From assembly GCA_003600225.1 (NCBI GenBank), contig QZFT01000023.1, forward strand, positions 124,001 to 188,000: DNA of 64,000 bases, given 5' to 3'. The DNA comes from Pseudonocardiaceae bacterium YIM PH 21723 (GTDB lineage: Bacteria > Actinomycetota > Actinomycetes > Mycobacteriales > Pseudonocardiaceae). The notes beneath the pieces are model-generated. The model was not told the origin of the DNA. It searched no databases and saw only the letters and a list, made by a program, of their open reading frames with translations. Both the position numbers and the translations under genes were made by a program. Below, piece by piece: positions 9,134 to 18,361 of this stretch. The stretch's first letter is position 1, and each line of letters begins with the position of its first letter.

Positions 9134-9700
9134 GTGAGTTCGACATCATTCGGTCGCCGTTTTGGTGCGTTTGTCACCGCTTCGGCAATGGCCATCGGAG
9201 CATTGTTCCTCGCCGGAGCCCCGGCAACCGCCCAGCACAAAGCGGCTGGTGAGGACCTAGGCACCCTGGCCTCCGAGGTCGTGGGCAGCTTCACCGACAG
9301 CACCGGCGGCACGGGAACGCTGACCGGCGCATTCAACCCGACCGAATTCAAGAACACCCCCGACGGAATTGTCGCACTGGGTACTTTGACCGGTGATATG
9401 ACCGATTCCACCGGCACCAAGGTCGGTAGCGTGTCCGAACCGGTGACCCTGCCATTGGACACCGCGACGTCGAGTAAGAGTTGCCAGATTCTGGACTTGG
9501 TGATCCGGCCCATCGATCTGAATCTGCTCGGCCTGAAGGTCCACCTGAGCAAGGTGCACCTGAACATCACGGCCAAGCCCGGACAGGGCAATCTGCTCGG
9601 TAACCTGCTGTGCGCGGTCGCCGGCCTGCTGGACAGCCACCGCAACGCGGAGGCGGCCACCACGCTGAACACCGTGCTGGGCCTCGTCGGCCGTAGCTGA
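9134..9700 (+). CDS. secreted protein of unknown function
   Basis: A 188-residue protein beginning with a signal peptide (FGRRFGAFVTASAMAIGA, cleavage likely after ATA near residue 36). The mature part contains the pattern SCQILDLVIRPIDLNLLGLK ... NLLGNLLCAVAGLLD, with two cysteines that could form a disulfide. I recall this pattern in many uncharacterised actinobacterial secreted proteins. The start is GTG at 9134 behind AAGGAG. It stands alone between an upstream transporter and a bidirectional terminator. No function can be assigned. Confidence 0.75.
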   Translation: MSSTSFGRRFGAFVTASAMAIGALFLAGAPATAQHKAAGEDLGTLASEVVGSFTDSTGGTGTLTGAFNPTEFKNTPDGIVALGTLTGDMTDSTGTKVGSVSEPVTLPLDTATSSKSCQILDLVIRPIDLNLLGLKVHLSKVHLNITAKPGQGNLLGNLLCAVAGLLDSHRNAEAATTLNTVLGLVGRS

Positions 9701-9711
9701 TCAGAGAACAA

Positions 9712-9743
9712 GGCAGGGCCCGGGCCACCGCCCGGGCCCTGCC
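9712..9743. terminator. bidirectional GC hairpin
   Basis: Perfect 14-bp arms GGCAGGGCCCGGGC / GCCCGGGCCCTGCC with a 4-nt loop, placed between two convergent genes (ends at 9700 and 9745). Confidence 0.8.
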
Positions 9744-9744
9744 C

Positions 9745-10500
9745 TCACGCGTAGCCGAGCCGGATGTCGCCGGTGCCGGACTTGGCCGAGATCGAAGCCT
9801 GCGCCGACGAATTCTGGTTGAGGGTCTGCTGAATCGACCCGGAACCGGCCTCAGTGGACACTCGATAGGTCCCGCCCTGCGGCACGTTGATCGTCACGTC
9901 CCCGGTGGAGGTCTCCGCCCGGACATCGGTGGGCCCGGCGGCGAACCGCAGCGCGGCCGAGCCGGTGGTGACCATGGCCTCCAGCGACGCGGCGCGCAGC
10001 CCGGTGCCGCTCAGCTCCCCGGTGTCGGTGCGCGCGTGTACCTGGGCGCCGCCCACGTCCGTCAGCCGGATGTCGCCCTGCCCCACATCGACCCGCAGCC
10101 CGCCGGACGACGCCCCCACGGTCACGTCTCCGACCCCGCTGCGTAGCTCCAGCACCGTGGACCTGGGCACCGTGAGCGTGTAGTTGATCTCGCAGGCCAG
10201 CTGGTCGCAGGGGTCGCCGACCACGGAGAACTCGTTGCCCGTCCAGGATTCGTGGTACTGCGGCCGTCCGAAGGCCCACACCAGGTCCCGCTCGACCCGC
10301 ACCTCGCCGTCCACGCCGGGCCGCACTTGGATGGAGCCGACGTCCAGGTTGACCGAGATCTTGTCCACCTGCTGCCAGTACACCTGGGATTCGTGTTCGC
10401 TCTTCTTGCCGAGCCAGAACACCCACACCGCGCTCGCGCCCAGTAACACCATCACCGCGGCCAGCACGCCGCCGGTGATCACCCATCCCTTGCGACCCAT
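9745..10500 (-). CDS. DUF4097-type membrane-anchored beta-helix protein
   Basis: About 251 residues: a single N-terminal membrane helix (about 7-31) followed by an extracytoplasmic region of short repeating beta strands such as GVGDVTVG, GQGDIRL, DTGELSG and STGDVTINVPQGG, the pattern of DUF4097 adhesin-like proteins. It starts at ATG 10500, overlapping the stop of the response regulator (TGATG), so it is the third gene of a histidine kinase-regulator operon. It may be the output or an accessory of that system; its molecular role is unknown. Confidence 0.8.
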   Translation of the reverse strand: MGRKGWVITGGVLAAVMVLLGASAVWVFWLGKKSEHESQVYWQQVDKISVNLDVGSIQVRPGVDGEVRVERDLVWAFGRPQYHESWTGNEFSVVGDPCDQLACEINYTLTVPRSTVLELRSGVGDVTVGASSGGLRVDVGQGDIRLTDVGGAQVHARTDTGELSGTGLRAASLEAMVTTGSAALRFAAGPTDVRAETSTGDVTINVPQGGTYRVSTEAGSGSIQQTLNQNSSAQASISAKSGTGDIRLGYA

Positions 10501-11144
10501 CACGCGCCCTCCAGGAATCGCAGCACGGCCAGCACCCGGCGATGGTCGGCGTCGGCCAGTGGCAGATCCAGTTTGGTGAAGATGCTGGTGACGTGTTTGG
10601 CCACCGCGCTCTCGCTGATCACCAGTGCCCCGGCGATACCGGAATTGGACCTGCCCTCGGCCATCAGCCGCAACACATCGGTCTCACGTTCGGTCAGCCG
10701 GTGCAACGGTTTGGGCTTTCTGCGGATGAGGATCTGCGACACGACCTCCGGGTCCAGCACGGTCTGCCCGCCGGCCACCCGCTGCACCGCGTCCAGGAAC
10801 TCCTCCACATCGGCCACCCGGTCCTTGAGCAGGTAGCCGACCCCGCTGTTCTCCCCGCTCAGCAGGTCCGTCGCGTACCGCTCCTCCACGTACTGGGACA
10901 GCACCAGGACCCGGACCCTGGGGTGCTGCTCGCGCAGCAGCAACGCCGCCCGCAGCCCCTCGTCGGTATGCGTGGGCGGCATCCGCACATCGGCCACCAC
11001 CAGGTCCGGTTCCTCCTCGGACACCCGGGCCAGGAGCTCGTCGGCGGTGCCGACGGCCGCGATCACGTGCATCCCGGCGCCCTCCAGCAACCGCACGATG
11101 CCCTCGCGCAGCAGTACCGAGTCCTCGGCGATCATCACCCGCAT
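10500..11144 (-). CDS. NarL/FixJ-type response regulator
   Basis: A 214-residue regulator with an N-terminal receiver domain (MRVMIAEDSVLLREG, phospho-acceptor Asp52 in VVADVRMPP, conserved Lys in YLLKDRV) and a C-terminal LuxR-type helix-turn-helix (LTERETDVLRLMAEGRSNSGIA). It should be phosphorylated by the histidine kinase encoded directly upstream (overlap 10 bp) and act as a transcription factor. DUF4097 is co-transcribed downstream. Confidence 0.93.
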   Translation of the reverse strand: MRVMIAEDSVLLREGIVRLLEGAGMHVIAAVGTADELLARVSEEEPDLVVADVRMPPTHTDEGLRAALLLREQHPRVRVLVLSQYVEERYATDLLSGENSGVGYLLKDRVADVEEFLDAVQRVAGGQTVLDPEVVSQILIRRKPKPLHRLTERETDVLRLMAEGRSNSGIAGALVISESAVAKHVTSIFTKLDLPLADADHRRVLAVLRFLEGA

Positions 11145-12352
11145 GGCAGCTCCACCGTCATCACCGTTCCCCGTCCCTGCGGGCTTTCCAGACTGAACCG
11201 GCCGTCCACCGCGGCCACCCGGCCGGCCAGGCCACGCAGCCCGCTGCCGTCGGCCACGCTGGCCCCGCCGCGGCCGTCATCGGTCACCTTCAGCCGCAGT
11301 GTGCCGCCCGCGGTGCTGACCGAGATCCGCACCAGGGCGGCCCGCGCGTGCTTGGCCACGTTGGTCAACGCCTCGGAGACCACGAAGTAGGCGATCGCCT
11401 CCACCGCTTTCGGCGGGCGCACCGGCAGATCGACGCTGAGCTCCACTGGAACCGGCGACGCGGCGGCGATCCCGGACAACGCGGCGTCCAGGCCCCGATC
11501 CTCCAGCACGGCGGGATGCAGGCCGCGGACGAACTCACGCAGCTCGGTGACCGCCAGCTTGGCTTCCTCGTGCGCGGCGACCAGTGCCTGCCGGGTGTCC
11601 TCCGGCAGCTCGGCGGCGTTCCGCCGGGCCAGGCCGAGGTTCATCGCCAGCAGGGTGAGCCGCCGCTGCGCGCCGTCATGCAGGTCCCGTTCGATCCGCC
11701 GGCGTTCGGCGTCCACCGCCTCGACCAGGCCCGCCCGGCTGACCAGGAGCTCGTCCACCCGTTCCTGGAGTTCCTGGCGTGCGCTGGGACCGAGCAGGCC
11801 GATCGCCAGCCGCGCGTCCAGGAAGGCCAGGCCGCGGGCGACCCACGGCGCGGTGAACAACGCCAGCACACCGCCCAGCACATACAGAACACCGCTGCGG
11901 AGCCCGTAGGGCAGCAACACCAGCGCCGCGCCCCACAGGCCGGCCACCAGGGCGAAGCCGAGGGTGGACAGCAACGCGGAGAGCAGGTGGAAGGCCAGCT
12001 GCTGCCAGGTCGCGGCGTCGGCCACGGTGGCCAATACCCGGCGCCACCAGCGCGAATGCTCCGGCCGGGTGGGTGGCAGCACGTGCACGTCCAGCAGCGC
12101 GGCGAACCGGGCGCGCTGCGCGGCGGACAGCCCGTGCAGCCCGGCGAACAACGCGGCCAGGCTCAGCAGCGGCAGGATGACGGTGATCGCGGTGCCGAGG
12201 GTGAGGGCACCGAGTCCGACGATCAGCAGCACGCCGGCCAGCCCCAGCGGGAAGCCCAGCGCCAGGTGTGCGGTCGCCAGCCAGGTGGCACCGGAAATGG
12301 GTGCGCGAACCAGCGCCTTCAGCAGGCTGCGGAATTCCCCCGACATGGACAC
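11135..12352 (-). CDS. sensor histidine kinase, HisKA_3/NarX type
   Basis: A 405-residue membrane kinase. The first ~200 residues contain four to six hydrophobic segments in a putative-sensor-type module with no large external loop, consistent with sensing in the membrane. The dimerisation box ERRRIERDLHDGAQRRL carries phospho-acceptor His225. An HATPase domain follows, with the N box SEALTNVAKHA and G boxes VTDDGRGG and SGLRGLAGRV. It pairs with the overlapping response regulator. Confidence 0.9.
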   Translation of the reverse strand: MSMSGEFRSLLKALVRAPISGATWLATAHLALGFPLGLAGVLLIVGLGALTLGTAITVILPLLSLAALFAGLHGLSAAQRARFAALLDVHVLPPTRPEHSRWWRRVLATVADAATWQQLAFHLLSALLSTLGFALVAGLWGAALVLLPYGLRSGVLYVLGGVLALFTAPWVARGLAFLDARLAIGLLGPSARQELQERVDELLVSRAGLVEAVDAERRRIERDLHDGAQRRLTLLAMNLGLARRNAAELPEDTRQALVAAHEEAKLAVTELREFVRGLHPAVLEDRGLDAALSGIAAASPVPVELSVDLPVRPPKAVEAIAYFVVSEALTNVAKHARAALVRISVSTAGGTLRLKVTDDGRGGASVADGSGLRGLAGRVAAVDGRFSLESPQGRGTVMTVELPCG

Positions 12353-12772
12353 AGATCAACTCTAGAGTGCCGTCCCGGCGAAGGCCATGGACCGGGCACC
12401 CGATCCCTACTGCAACTGGCTACACCCCCCACTAATGAGGTTCCGGTACCGGAGGAAAAGGTGCTAGGTCGAGTGATTCGGGGCATTACCTTACGGTCTC
12501 ACCAGAAATGTCACTGAGCACACCGCAGCCGACGACCATGCGTGCTGCAATCGGTGCCATAGGGTGAAAAGGTCAAGAAATACCGACGCCACCCTGAACA
12601 TAGCGCCGAAGAACGTAAAGGCATACAGCGGAGACAATGGGTCCAGCACGTGCATGCACTGCTCTGAACAGGTGTTTACCGATGCATCGGATAACAATCA
12701 GGTAGCCCGTGTTCGCAGTTAGGGTGGATGTGTGCCGATACTTTCATCGGTGACTTATGCGTTGGGGGCGTA
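12353..12772. other. 420-bp spacer before the first SARP gene
   Basis: Divergent spacer between the histidine kinase and the first SARP gene. Base composition drops near 12420-12720. A run GTTGGGGGCG just before GTG 12773 acts as ribosome-binding site. A 68-codon minus-strand frame inside it has no recognisable protein features and was not called. No terminator or riboswitch fold was seen. Confidence 0.4.
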
Positions 12773-14701
12773 GTGAAGTTCCGCATTCTGGGTCCGGTGG
12801 AAATCATCCGTGACGGCACTCCACTGCCGATTGGTGGACCACGGAACAGGGCCGTACTGGCCGCTCTCGCCACCGATGTCGGCCGCGCCGTGAACACCGA
12901 AAAACTGGCCGGCGCGGTGTGGGGAGAACAGCCCCCGGCGACCGTTCGCGCACAGATCCAGATCTGCATTTCGGCACTGAGGCGTCTCGAACTTCCGATC
13001 ACCTCCAGCTATTCCGGATATACCCTCGACGTTGATCCCTTTTCCGTCGACGCGACGCAATTCCACGCCCTCATCGCACAGGCCAGGGCCCTCTCGAAGG
13101 CCGACGGCTACCGGCAGGAGGCGGCCGACCTGCTGCGCTCGGCCGTCGACCTGTGGCGCGGCCCCGCGCTGGACGGCGTTCCCGGGCTGGCGGCGGAGGC
13201 CGCCCGGCTGGACGAGGCGCGGATCGCGGCCACCGGCGACCTGATGGACATGGAACTCCAGTTCGGCAGGCACAGCCACCTGATCAGCGAGCTCACCACG
13301 CTGGCGCGGGAGTATCCGCTCCAGGAGCGGTTCCAGGCCCAGTTGATGCTCGCGCTGTACCGGTCCTCCCGGCAGGCCGAGGCGCTCCGCGTCTACCGGG
13401 ACCTGCGGGAGATGATGCACCGCGATCTCGGCCTGGAACCCGGCCTGGAACTCCAGTCCCTGGAGCGGCGGATGCTGATGCGCGACCCGGCGCTGGCCTA
13501 CTCCGAGACGGTGCAGGAACAGCCGCTGATCATCGAGCAGGCGAACGCGCCGCGGCGCGAGCAGATCGTCCGGCTGCCGCCGGAGACCGGGGTGTTCACC
13601 GGGCGCAGCCGGGAGATCGAGCGGATCACCGAGCAGCTGCTCGGCACCGGATCGCCGGTCGTGCTGACCGGACCGGTGGGCATCGGCAAGAGCGCCCTCG
13701 CCGTGCAGACCGCCTACGGACTGAGCGGCCACTTCCCGGACGGCGTGCTGTACCTGGACCTGCGCGCGGCCGACCCCCAGGAGGCGGTCTCCCAGCTGCT
13801 CGGCCAACTCGGCGAGGACCCGGCGGGCGACCGGGACCGGTACGCGGAGCGGGTGGCCACCGGCCGGATGCTGCTGGTCTTCGACGGGGTCACCGACGAG
13901 GAACAGATCCGCGGGCTGCTGCCACGCACCATGTCCGCCGCTGTGCTGATCACCAGCCGGTCCCGGCTCACCGCGCTGGAGGGCTCCTGGCTCCTGGAGG
14001 TCGACCCGCTCGACGAGGACGCGGGCATGGACCTGCTGGGCAACATCATCGGCCACCATCGGCTGGCCGCCGAGCCGGAAGCCGCGCGCGCCGTGGTCGG
14101 GCAGTGCGAACGACTGCCGTTCGCCATCCGCATCGCGGGCGCCCGGCTACTGGCCAAACCGCACTGGTCGCTGACCCGGTTCGCCGGGAGGCTGGAGCCG
14201 GAGGCGACCCGGCTCGACGAGCTGGCCCACGCCGACCTGCGGATGCGCTCGGTGCTGGACCTCGAGTACACCGCGCTGGACCCGATCCTGCGCTGGGCGC
14301 TGCGCAGGCTGAGCCTGCCCCGGGTGCCGTACCTGCCGAGCTGGCTGGCCGCGGCGCTGCTGGACCTGAGCCTGCCGCAGACCGAGAACGTGCTGGAGAG
14401 CCTCCTGGACGCCCGGTTGCTGACCGCCGTGCCCGCGCCGCTCGGCGACGACATCCGCTACCGGCTGCCCAGCCTGGTGTGGCTGTTCGCCCGGGAACGC
14501 GCCCGCATCGAGGACAGCCCGATGGACACCGACGCCGCCCAGGACCGGGCGCGGTTGGCCGGGCTGCGGCTGATGGACGAACTGGGCTCCGAGTCCCCGT
14601 CCCTGGACCAGCTGGACCCGGCCCAGCGCGCCGCCGCCCTGGCCGACCCGGCCGGCTGGCTCACCGCCCACCAGGACATCCTCGGCTCCCTCACCTGCTG
14701 A
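12773..14701 (+). CDS. SARP-family regulator with NB-ARC ATPase domain (SARP1)
   Basis: A 642-residue protein of the AfsR/DnrI type. The N-terminal OmpR-like winged helix (MKFRILGPVEI; LAGAVWGEQPPATVRAQIQICIS) is followed by a bacterial transcriptional activation domain (to about residue 245). An NB-ARC-like ATPase comes next, with the P-loop GPVGIGKSA near residue 300 and ITSRSR. The TPR tail of full AfsR proteins is absent. The start is GTG 12773, which matches the usual MKFRILG beginning; an upstream ATG at 12728 adds unrelated residues. SARPs activate antibiotic clusters, and it lies at the edge of the NRPS region. Confidence 0.88.
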   Translation: MKFRILGPVEIIRDGTPLPIGGPRNRAVLAALATDVGRAVNTEKLAGAVWGEQPPATVRAQIQICISALRRLELPITSSYSGYTLDVDPFSVDATQFHALIAQARALSKADGYRQEAADLLRSAVDLWRGPALDGVPGLAAEAARLDEARIAATGDLMDMELQFGRHSHLISELTTLAREYPLQERFQAQLMLALYRSSRQAEALRVYRDLREMMHRDLGLEPGLELQSLERRMLMRDPALAYSETVQEQPLIIEQANAPRREQIVRLPPETGVFTGRSREIERITEQLLGTGSPVVLTGPVGIGKSALAVQTAYGLSGHFPDGVLYLDLRAADPQEAVSQLLGQLGEDPAGDRDRYAERVATGRMLLVFDGVTDEEQIRGLLPRTMSAAVLITSRSRLTALEGSWLLEVDPLDEDAGMDLLGNIIGHHRLAAEPEAARAVVGQCERLPFAIRIAGARLLAKPHWSLTRFAGRLEPEATRLDELAHADLRMRSVLDLEYTALDPILRWALRRLSLPRVPYLPSWLAAALLDLSLPQTENVLESLLDARLLTAVPAPLGDDIRYRLPSLVWLFARERARIEDSPMDTDAAQDRARLAGLRLMDELGSESPSLDQLDPAQRAAALADPAGWLTAHQDILGSLTC

Positions 14702-14709
14702 CCCACGGT

Positions 14710-14764
14710 CCCGAAGTTGACGATGTTCGGGCACGCCCTTCGCCCGAACATCGTCAACTTCGGG
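14710..14764. repeat. palindromic hairpin repeat, copy 2
   Basis: Perfect 23-bp arms (CCCGAAGTTGACGATGTTCG...) around a 9-nt loop, between convergent SARP1 and the ABC permease. It probably works as a bidirectional terminator and is the most regular copy of the family. Confidence 0.85.
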
Positions 14765-14772
14765 TAGAGGTA

Positions 14773-17307
14773 CTACTCCCGGCTGCCGATGGCGTCGACC
14801 GGCCGGTCCCGCAGCACGTGCTTGGCCGGCAGGATCACCGCCAGCCAGCCCAGGCACACGGTGACCAGCACGATCGCCGCGTAACCCAGCGGGGGCCAGT
14901 ACGGGAACGAGGTCTCCGTGCGCCCCATGCTGTACGGCACCAGCGTGGCGATGGCGATCCCGGTACCGAGGGCGATCGCGGTGACGATCAGCATCACCGA
15001 CTCCCACCGCGCCATCCGCAGCACCTGGTCCCGGGTGGCGCCCACCAGCCGCAGCAGGGCGAACTCCCGCCGCCGCTCGGTGGTGGTCATCGCCAACGTG
15101 TTGATCATGGCGATGCCGGTGTAGAGCACGATCACGAAGGTCACCAGGAACGCGCCCCACTGGTTGGCCCGCTGGTCCTCGTCCCTGGCCACCAGCGCGG
15201 CCTGCGGGTCCACAACGGACAGTCCGGGATGCCTGGATCCCAGCGCCGCCAACGCATCGGCGGAGCCGCCCTTCACCAGCACCTGGTCCACCAGCCCGGA
15301 GGTGGTGTGCCCACGCAGCATGTCCAGCGGCACGGTGACATCGCCATAGCCGAGGCCCCGGCTGTAGATCGCCACCACCTTCACCGTCTTCGCGGTGCCG
15401 TCCGCGAGCCGGATCGGCATGTCACTGCCCACGTTCCAGCCCAGCGCGGTGGCCTCGGTCTGGGACAACGCGATGCTGTCCCCGCGTAGATCGGCCAGGT
15501 TCCCCGCGCGCAGCCCCAGGTCCACGGTGGACCCGAGATCGGTGGCGTCCACCGCCTGCGCGGGCACTGCCGACATGTCCGGCTCCGCCGTGGTGCCGGT
15601 CAGGATCTTGGTGCGCACCACCGCGGTGGCGGACTGGACGCCGGGCACCGCACGCACCTCGCGCACCACGTCCGGGGACAGCTGCCCGGTGATCACGTGA
15701 TCGGCCCGGCTGCCCTCGGCGGCCTGGTCGGCCGCGGCCTGCAGCGCCGACGCGGGCAGGAAGATCTCGGTGCAGGCGAATCCGACGGCCAGCATCATCG
15801 GGATCACCGCGGAGCTCACCCGCCGGGTGTTGGACCGGCTGTTCGCCACCGCCAGATACCCGGAGCTGCCGGAGAACATCCGCACCAGCGCACCCAGCAA
15901 CCCGCTGGCGATCCGCACGAGAACCGGAGCCAGCAACGCCAGCGTGAGCAGCAATGAGAACAACACGCCGAGCGAGACGCCCGCCGCACCGTCTCCGGTC
16001 ACCCCGGTGGAGATGCCCATGACGACGACGCTGATCGCCGCGAAGGCGAGCCCCAGCACCAGCCTTGGCCAGCGCAGGATCCGCCGGTCGGCACTCGCCT
16101 CCGCAAGGGCCTCCGTCGGCGCCGTCTTGCCGGCCCGCCGCCCCGCCACGAAGGTGGCCAGCAGGGCGACCAGCACGGTGGAGCACACCGCGACCAGCAC
16201 CGGCAGCCAGCCGACCCGCAGCTGCAGGCTGTCCGGGATCATGCCGTGATCGACGAACAGCGAACGCAACAGCGAGGCCAGGCCGATGCCCAGCAGCGAG
16301 CCGATCAACGCGCCGGGCAACGAGATCAGCAACGCCTCGGCGGCGATCATCCGGCGTACCTGTTTCGGGGTCGCGCCGACCGCGCGCAGCAGGGCGATCT
16401 CCCGGTGCCGCTGCTGCACCGACAGCACGAAGGTGCTCGCCACGACGAACAACACGACCGCCAGGCCGACGCCGCCGAACGAGCCGGACAGCGAGACCAG
16501 GTAGAACGCGCCGTTGCCGCCGTCCAGAAACTCGATCCGGCCGCGCTGTTCCCCGGTCAGCGCGACGAAGTCCTTCTCCCCCAACGAACCCTGAATGCTC
16601 GACGCCAGCGCCTCGGCATCGGTTCCCGGCCGGGCCAGTACCCCGATGGCGTCGACGGTGCCGGACCGCCCGGCCAGCCCGAGCGCGGCCTGCTGGCCGA
16701 AGAACACGGCGGACTGCTTGACCAGCGGCCGTTCGCTGTTCGCGATGCCGGAGACGGTCACCGTGCGCGGAATCCCCCGCACGGACACCGTGATCCGGTC
16801 CCCGACGTGCGCGTTCGCCTTACCGGCCAGGGCGTTGTCCAGCACGACCTCGTCGGACCGGACCGGTTCGTGCCCGCTGCCCAGCGTGAACGGGGCCAGT
16901 TTCGCCGAATCCCAGCCGTGGCCCCAGGAGGCGGGCCCGTCCAGGGGCTTCCCGTCGACGATCACGGTGGCCGGGAAGGACACGTCCGCGACGGCCTCCC
17001 GGACCCCGGGAACCGCGCGGACCTTGTCCAGCACCCCGGAATCGAGGCGGACCCGCTCGGTCAGCGGCGTGGACTCGCCGGTCCCCCCGTCCGGGTTCTC
17101 CGGATCGGCGGGCGCGTCGAAGCTCTGCTTACCCCCGACGACCACGTCGGCCGCCGCGTACCGCTCCGGCGAGGAGCTCGCCCGGACGCCGGATTCGAGG
17201 AGGATGCCGGCCGCCGAGACCACGGTGGCGGCCAGGAACAACGCCACGAACGCGCCGAAGAATCCGCCCTTGCGGGCCTTCAAGGTCTTGAGCGCCAGCC
17301 TGATCAC
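14773..17307 (-). CDS. FtsX-like ABC transporter permease
   Basis: An 844-residue membrane protein with two FtsX-type modules. A membrane helix near residue 20 is followed by a large extracytoplasmic domain, three helices around VLFVVASTFVLSVQQRHREIALLRAVGATPKQV, a second extracytoplasmic domain, and a final module with TLAMTTTERRREFALLRLVGAT. This is the MacB/LolCDE type, which moves peptides or lipids rather than small solutes. The start is GTG 17307, overlapping the ATPase stop by 4 bp. Its place between two SARP genes suggests export of, or protection from, the cluster product (inference). Confidence 0.88.
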   Translation of the reverse strand: MIRLALKTLKARKGGFFGAFVALFLAATVVSAAGILLESGVRASSSPERYAAADVVVGGKQSFDAPADPENPDGGTGESTPLTERVRLDSGVLDKVRAVPGVREAVADVSFPATVIVDGKPLDGPASWGHGWDSAKLAPFTLGSGHEPVRSDEVVLDNALAGKANAHVGDRITVSVRGIPRTVTVSGIANSERPLVKQSAVFFGQQAALGLAGRSGTVDAIGVLARPGTDAEALASSIQGSLGEKDFVALTGEQRGRIEFLDGGNGAFYLVSLSGSFGGVGLAVVLFVVASTFVLSVQQRHREIALLRAVGATPKQVRRMIAAEALLISLPGALIGSLLGIGLASLLRSLFVDHGMIPDSLQLRVGWLPVLVAVCSTVLVALLATFVAGRRAGKTAPTEALAEASADRRILRWPRLVLGLAFAAISVVVMGISTGVTGDGAAGVSLGVLFSLLLTLALLAPVLVRIASGLLGALVRMFSGSSGYLAVANSRSNTRRVSSAVIPMMLAVGFACTEIFLPASALQAAADQAAEGSRADHVITGQLSPDVVREVRAVPGVQSATAVVRTKILTGTTAEPDMSAVPAQAVDATDLGSTVDLGLRAGNLADLRGDSIALSQTEATALGWNVGSDMPIRLADGTAKTVKVVAIYSRGLGYGDVTVPLDMLRGHTTSGLVDQVLVKGGSADALAALGSRHPGLSVVDPQAALVARDEDQRANQWGAFLVTFVIVLYTGIAMINTLAMTTTERRREFALLRLVGATRDQVLRMARWESVMLIVTAIALGTGIAIATLVPYSMGRTETSFPYWPPLGYAAIVLVTVCLGWLAVILPAKHVLRDRPVDAIGSRE

Positions 17308-18089
17308 GACAGCACCTCCTCGTCCTCCCACGCGCCGAGGTGGGTCATCCGCTCGGCGACCGCGTCGGCCGTCGGCCGGTGCAGCTCACCGACCAGATGC
17401 CCGTCGGCGAGGAAGACGACCCGGTCGGCGAAGGACGCGGCCACCGGGTCGTGGGTCACCATGACCACCGTCTGCCCGGCGGCGTCGACGACCTCGCGGA
17501 GTAAGGCGAGGACCTGACGTCCGGTGCGGGAGTCCAACGCGCCGGTCGGCTCGTCGCCGAACACCACGTCCGGCTTGGTGATCAACGCGCGGGCGATTGC
17601 CACGCGCTGCTGCTGACCACCGGACAGCTCGGACGGCCGGTGTTTCAGCCGCTCGCTCAGCCCTACCCGGCCGGCCACCTCCCGCACCCACGCGGAGTTG
17701 GCCTTCTTGCCCGCCAGCCGCAGCGGCAACGCGATGTTCTCCGCGATGTCCAGCGAGGGCAGCAGATTGAAGGCCTGGAAGACGAAGCCGGCCCGTTCGC
17801 GGCGCAGCTTGGTCAGCTCGTTCTCGTTCAATGTGGACAGTTCGACGCCGCCGAGGTGAACGGTGCCCTCGGTGGGCCGGTCGAGGCCCGCGGCGCAGTG
17901 CAGGAACGTGCTCTTGCCGGATCCGGAGGGGCCCATGATCGCGGTGAAGCTCCCCCGAGGACAGCCGAAGGTGACGTCCCGCAACGCGGTCACCTGGGAG
18001 TGTCCCTTTCCGTAAACTCTGCTCACCGTTCGCAGAAATACCGCATAATCGACATTTCCACTTTCTGCGATATTACCCCGACGTTGCAC
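17304..18089 (-). CDS. ABC transporter ATP-binding protein, MacB/LolD type
   Basis: A 261-residue nucleotide-binding subunit: Walker A GPSGSGKST, Q-loop VFQAFNLLP, signature LSGGQQQR, Walker B VVFGDEPTGALD and switch His in VTHDP. The FNLLP Q-loop and GALD are typical of MacB/LolD/FtsE ATPases that partner FtsX-type permeases, and the permease follows with a 4-bp overlap. A GTG start at 18089 preceded by AGAAAGGG is used. It is divergent from SARP2. Confidence 0.92.
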   Translation of the reverse strand: MQRRGNIAESGNVDYAVFLRTVSRVYGKGHSQVTALRDVTFGCPRGSFTAIMGPSGSGKSTFLHCAAGLDRPTEGTVHLGGVELSTLNENELTKLRRERAGFVFQAFNLLPSLDIAENIALPLRLAGKKANSAWVREVAGRVGLSERLKHRPSELSGGQQQRVAIARALITKPDVVFGDEPTGALDSRTGRQVLALLREVVDAAGQTVVMVTHDPVAASFADRVVFLADGHLVGELHRPTADAVAERMTHLGAWEDEEVLS

Positions 18090-18361
18090 GACTCAAACCC
18101 TTTCTCTCACCTGCTCTGCATCGAGGGTTTCATGAATACGGTTTGATCTCGATCCCACCTGCTCCCGTCCGGGGGTGTACTTGACTCCACCCCTGCACTG
18201 TCATTCCTACCAGCCAGTACATGGCAAAAATGTGATGCCGCACACATATTTCGGCCGTGCTTGAAAAACGCAGGTAGTTGATTCATGAACAGGCTGCGCT
18301 GTTTTTGGAAATGATTGCACCCGCCACCTCCGTGTAGGTATAAATCGACACAGGGGGAACC
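18090..18361. promoter_or_regulatory. divergent promoter region, ABC exporter / SARP2
   Basis: A 272-bp spacer of lower GC between divergent starts. TATAAA near 18338 and an AGGGGGAACC ribosome-binding site precede SARP2. It should carry promoters in both directions and is a natural place for a SARP to act. I could not identify clear SARP heptamer direct repeats. Confidence 0.45.

Noticed and set aside
12491-12697. Small minus-strand gene before SARP1
   Set aside because: Composition and sequence show no coding features; no ribosome-binding site or homology pattern.
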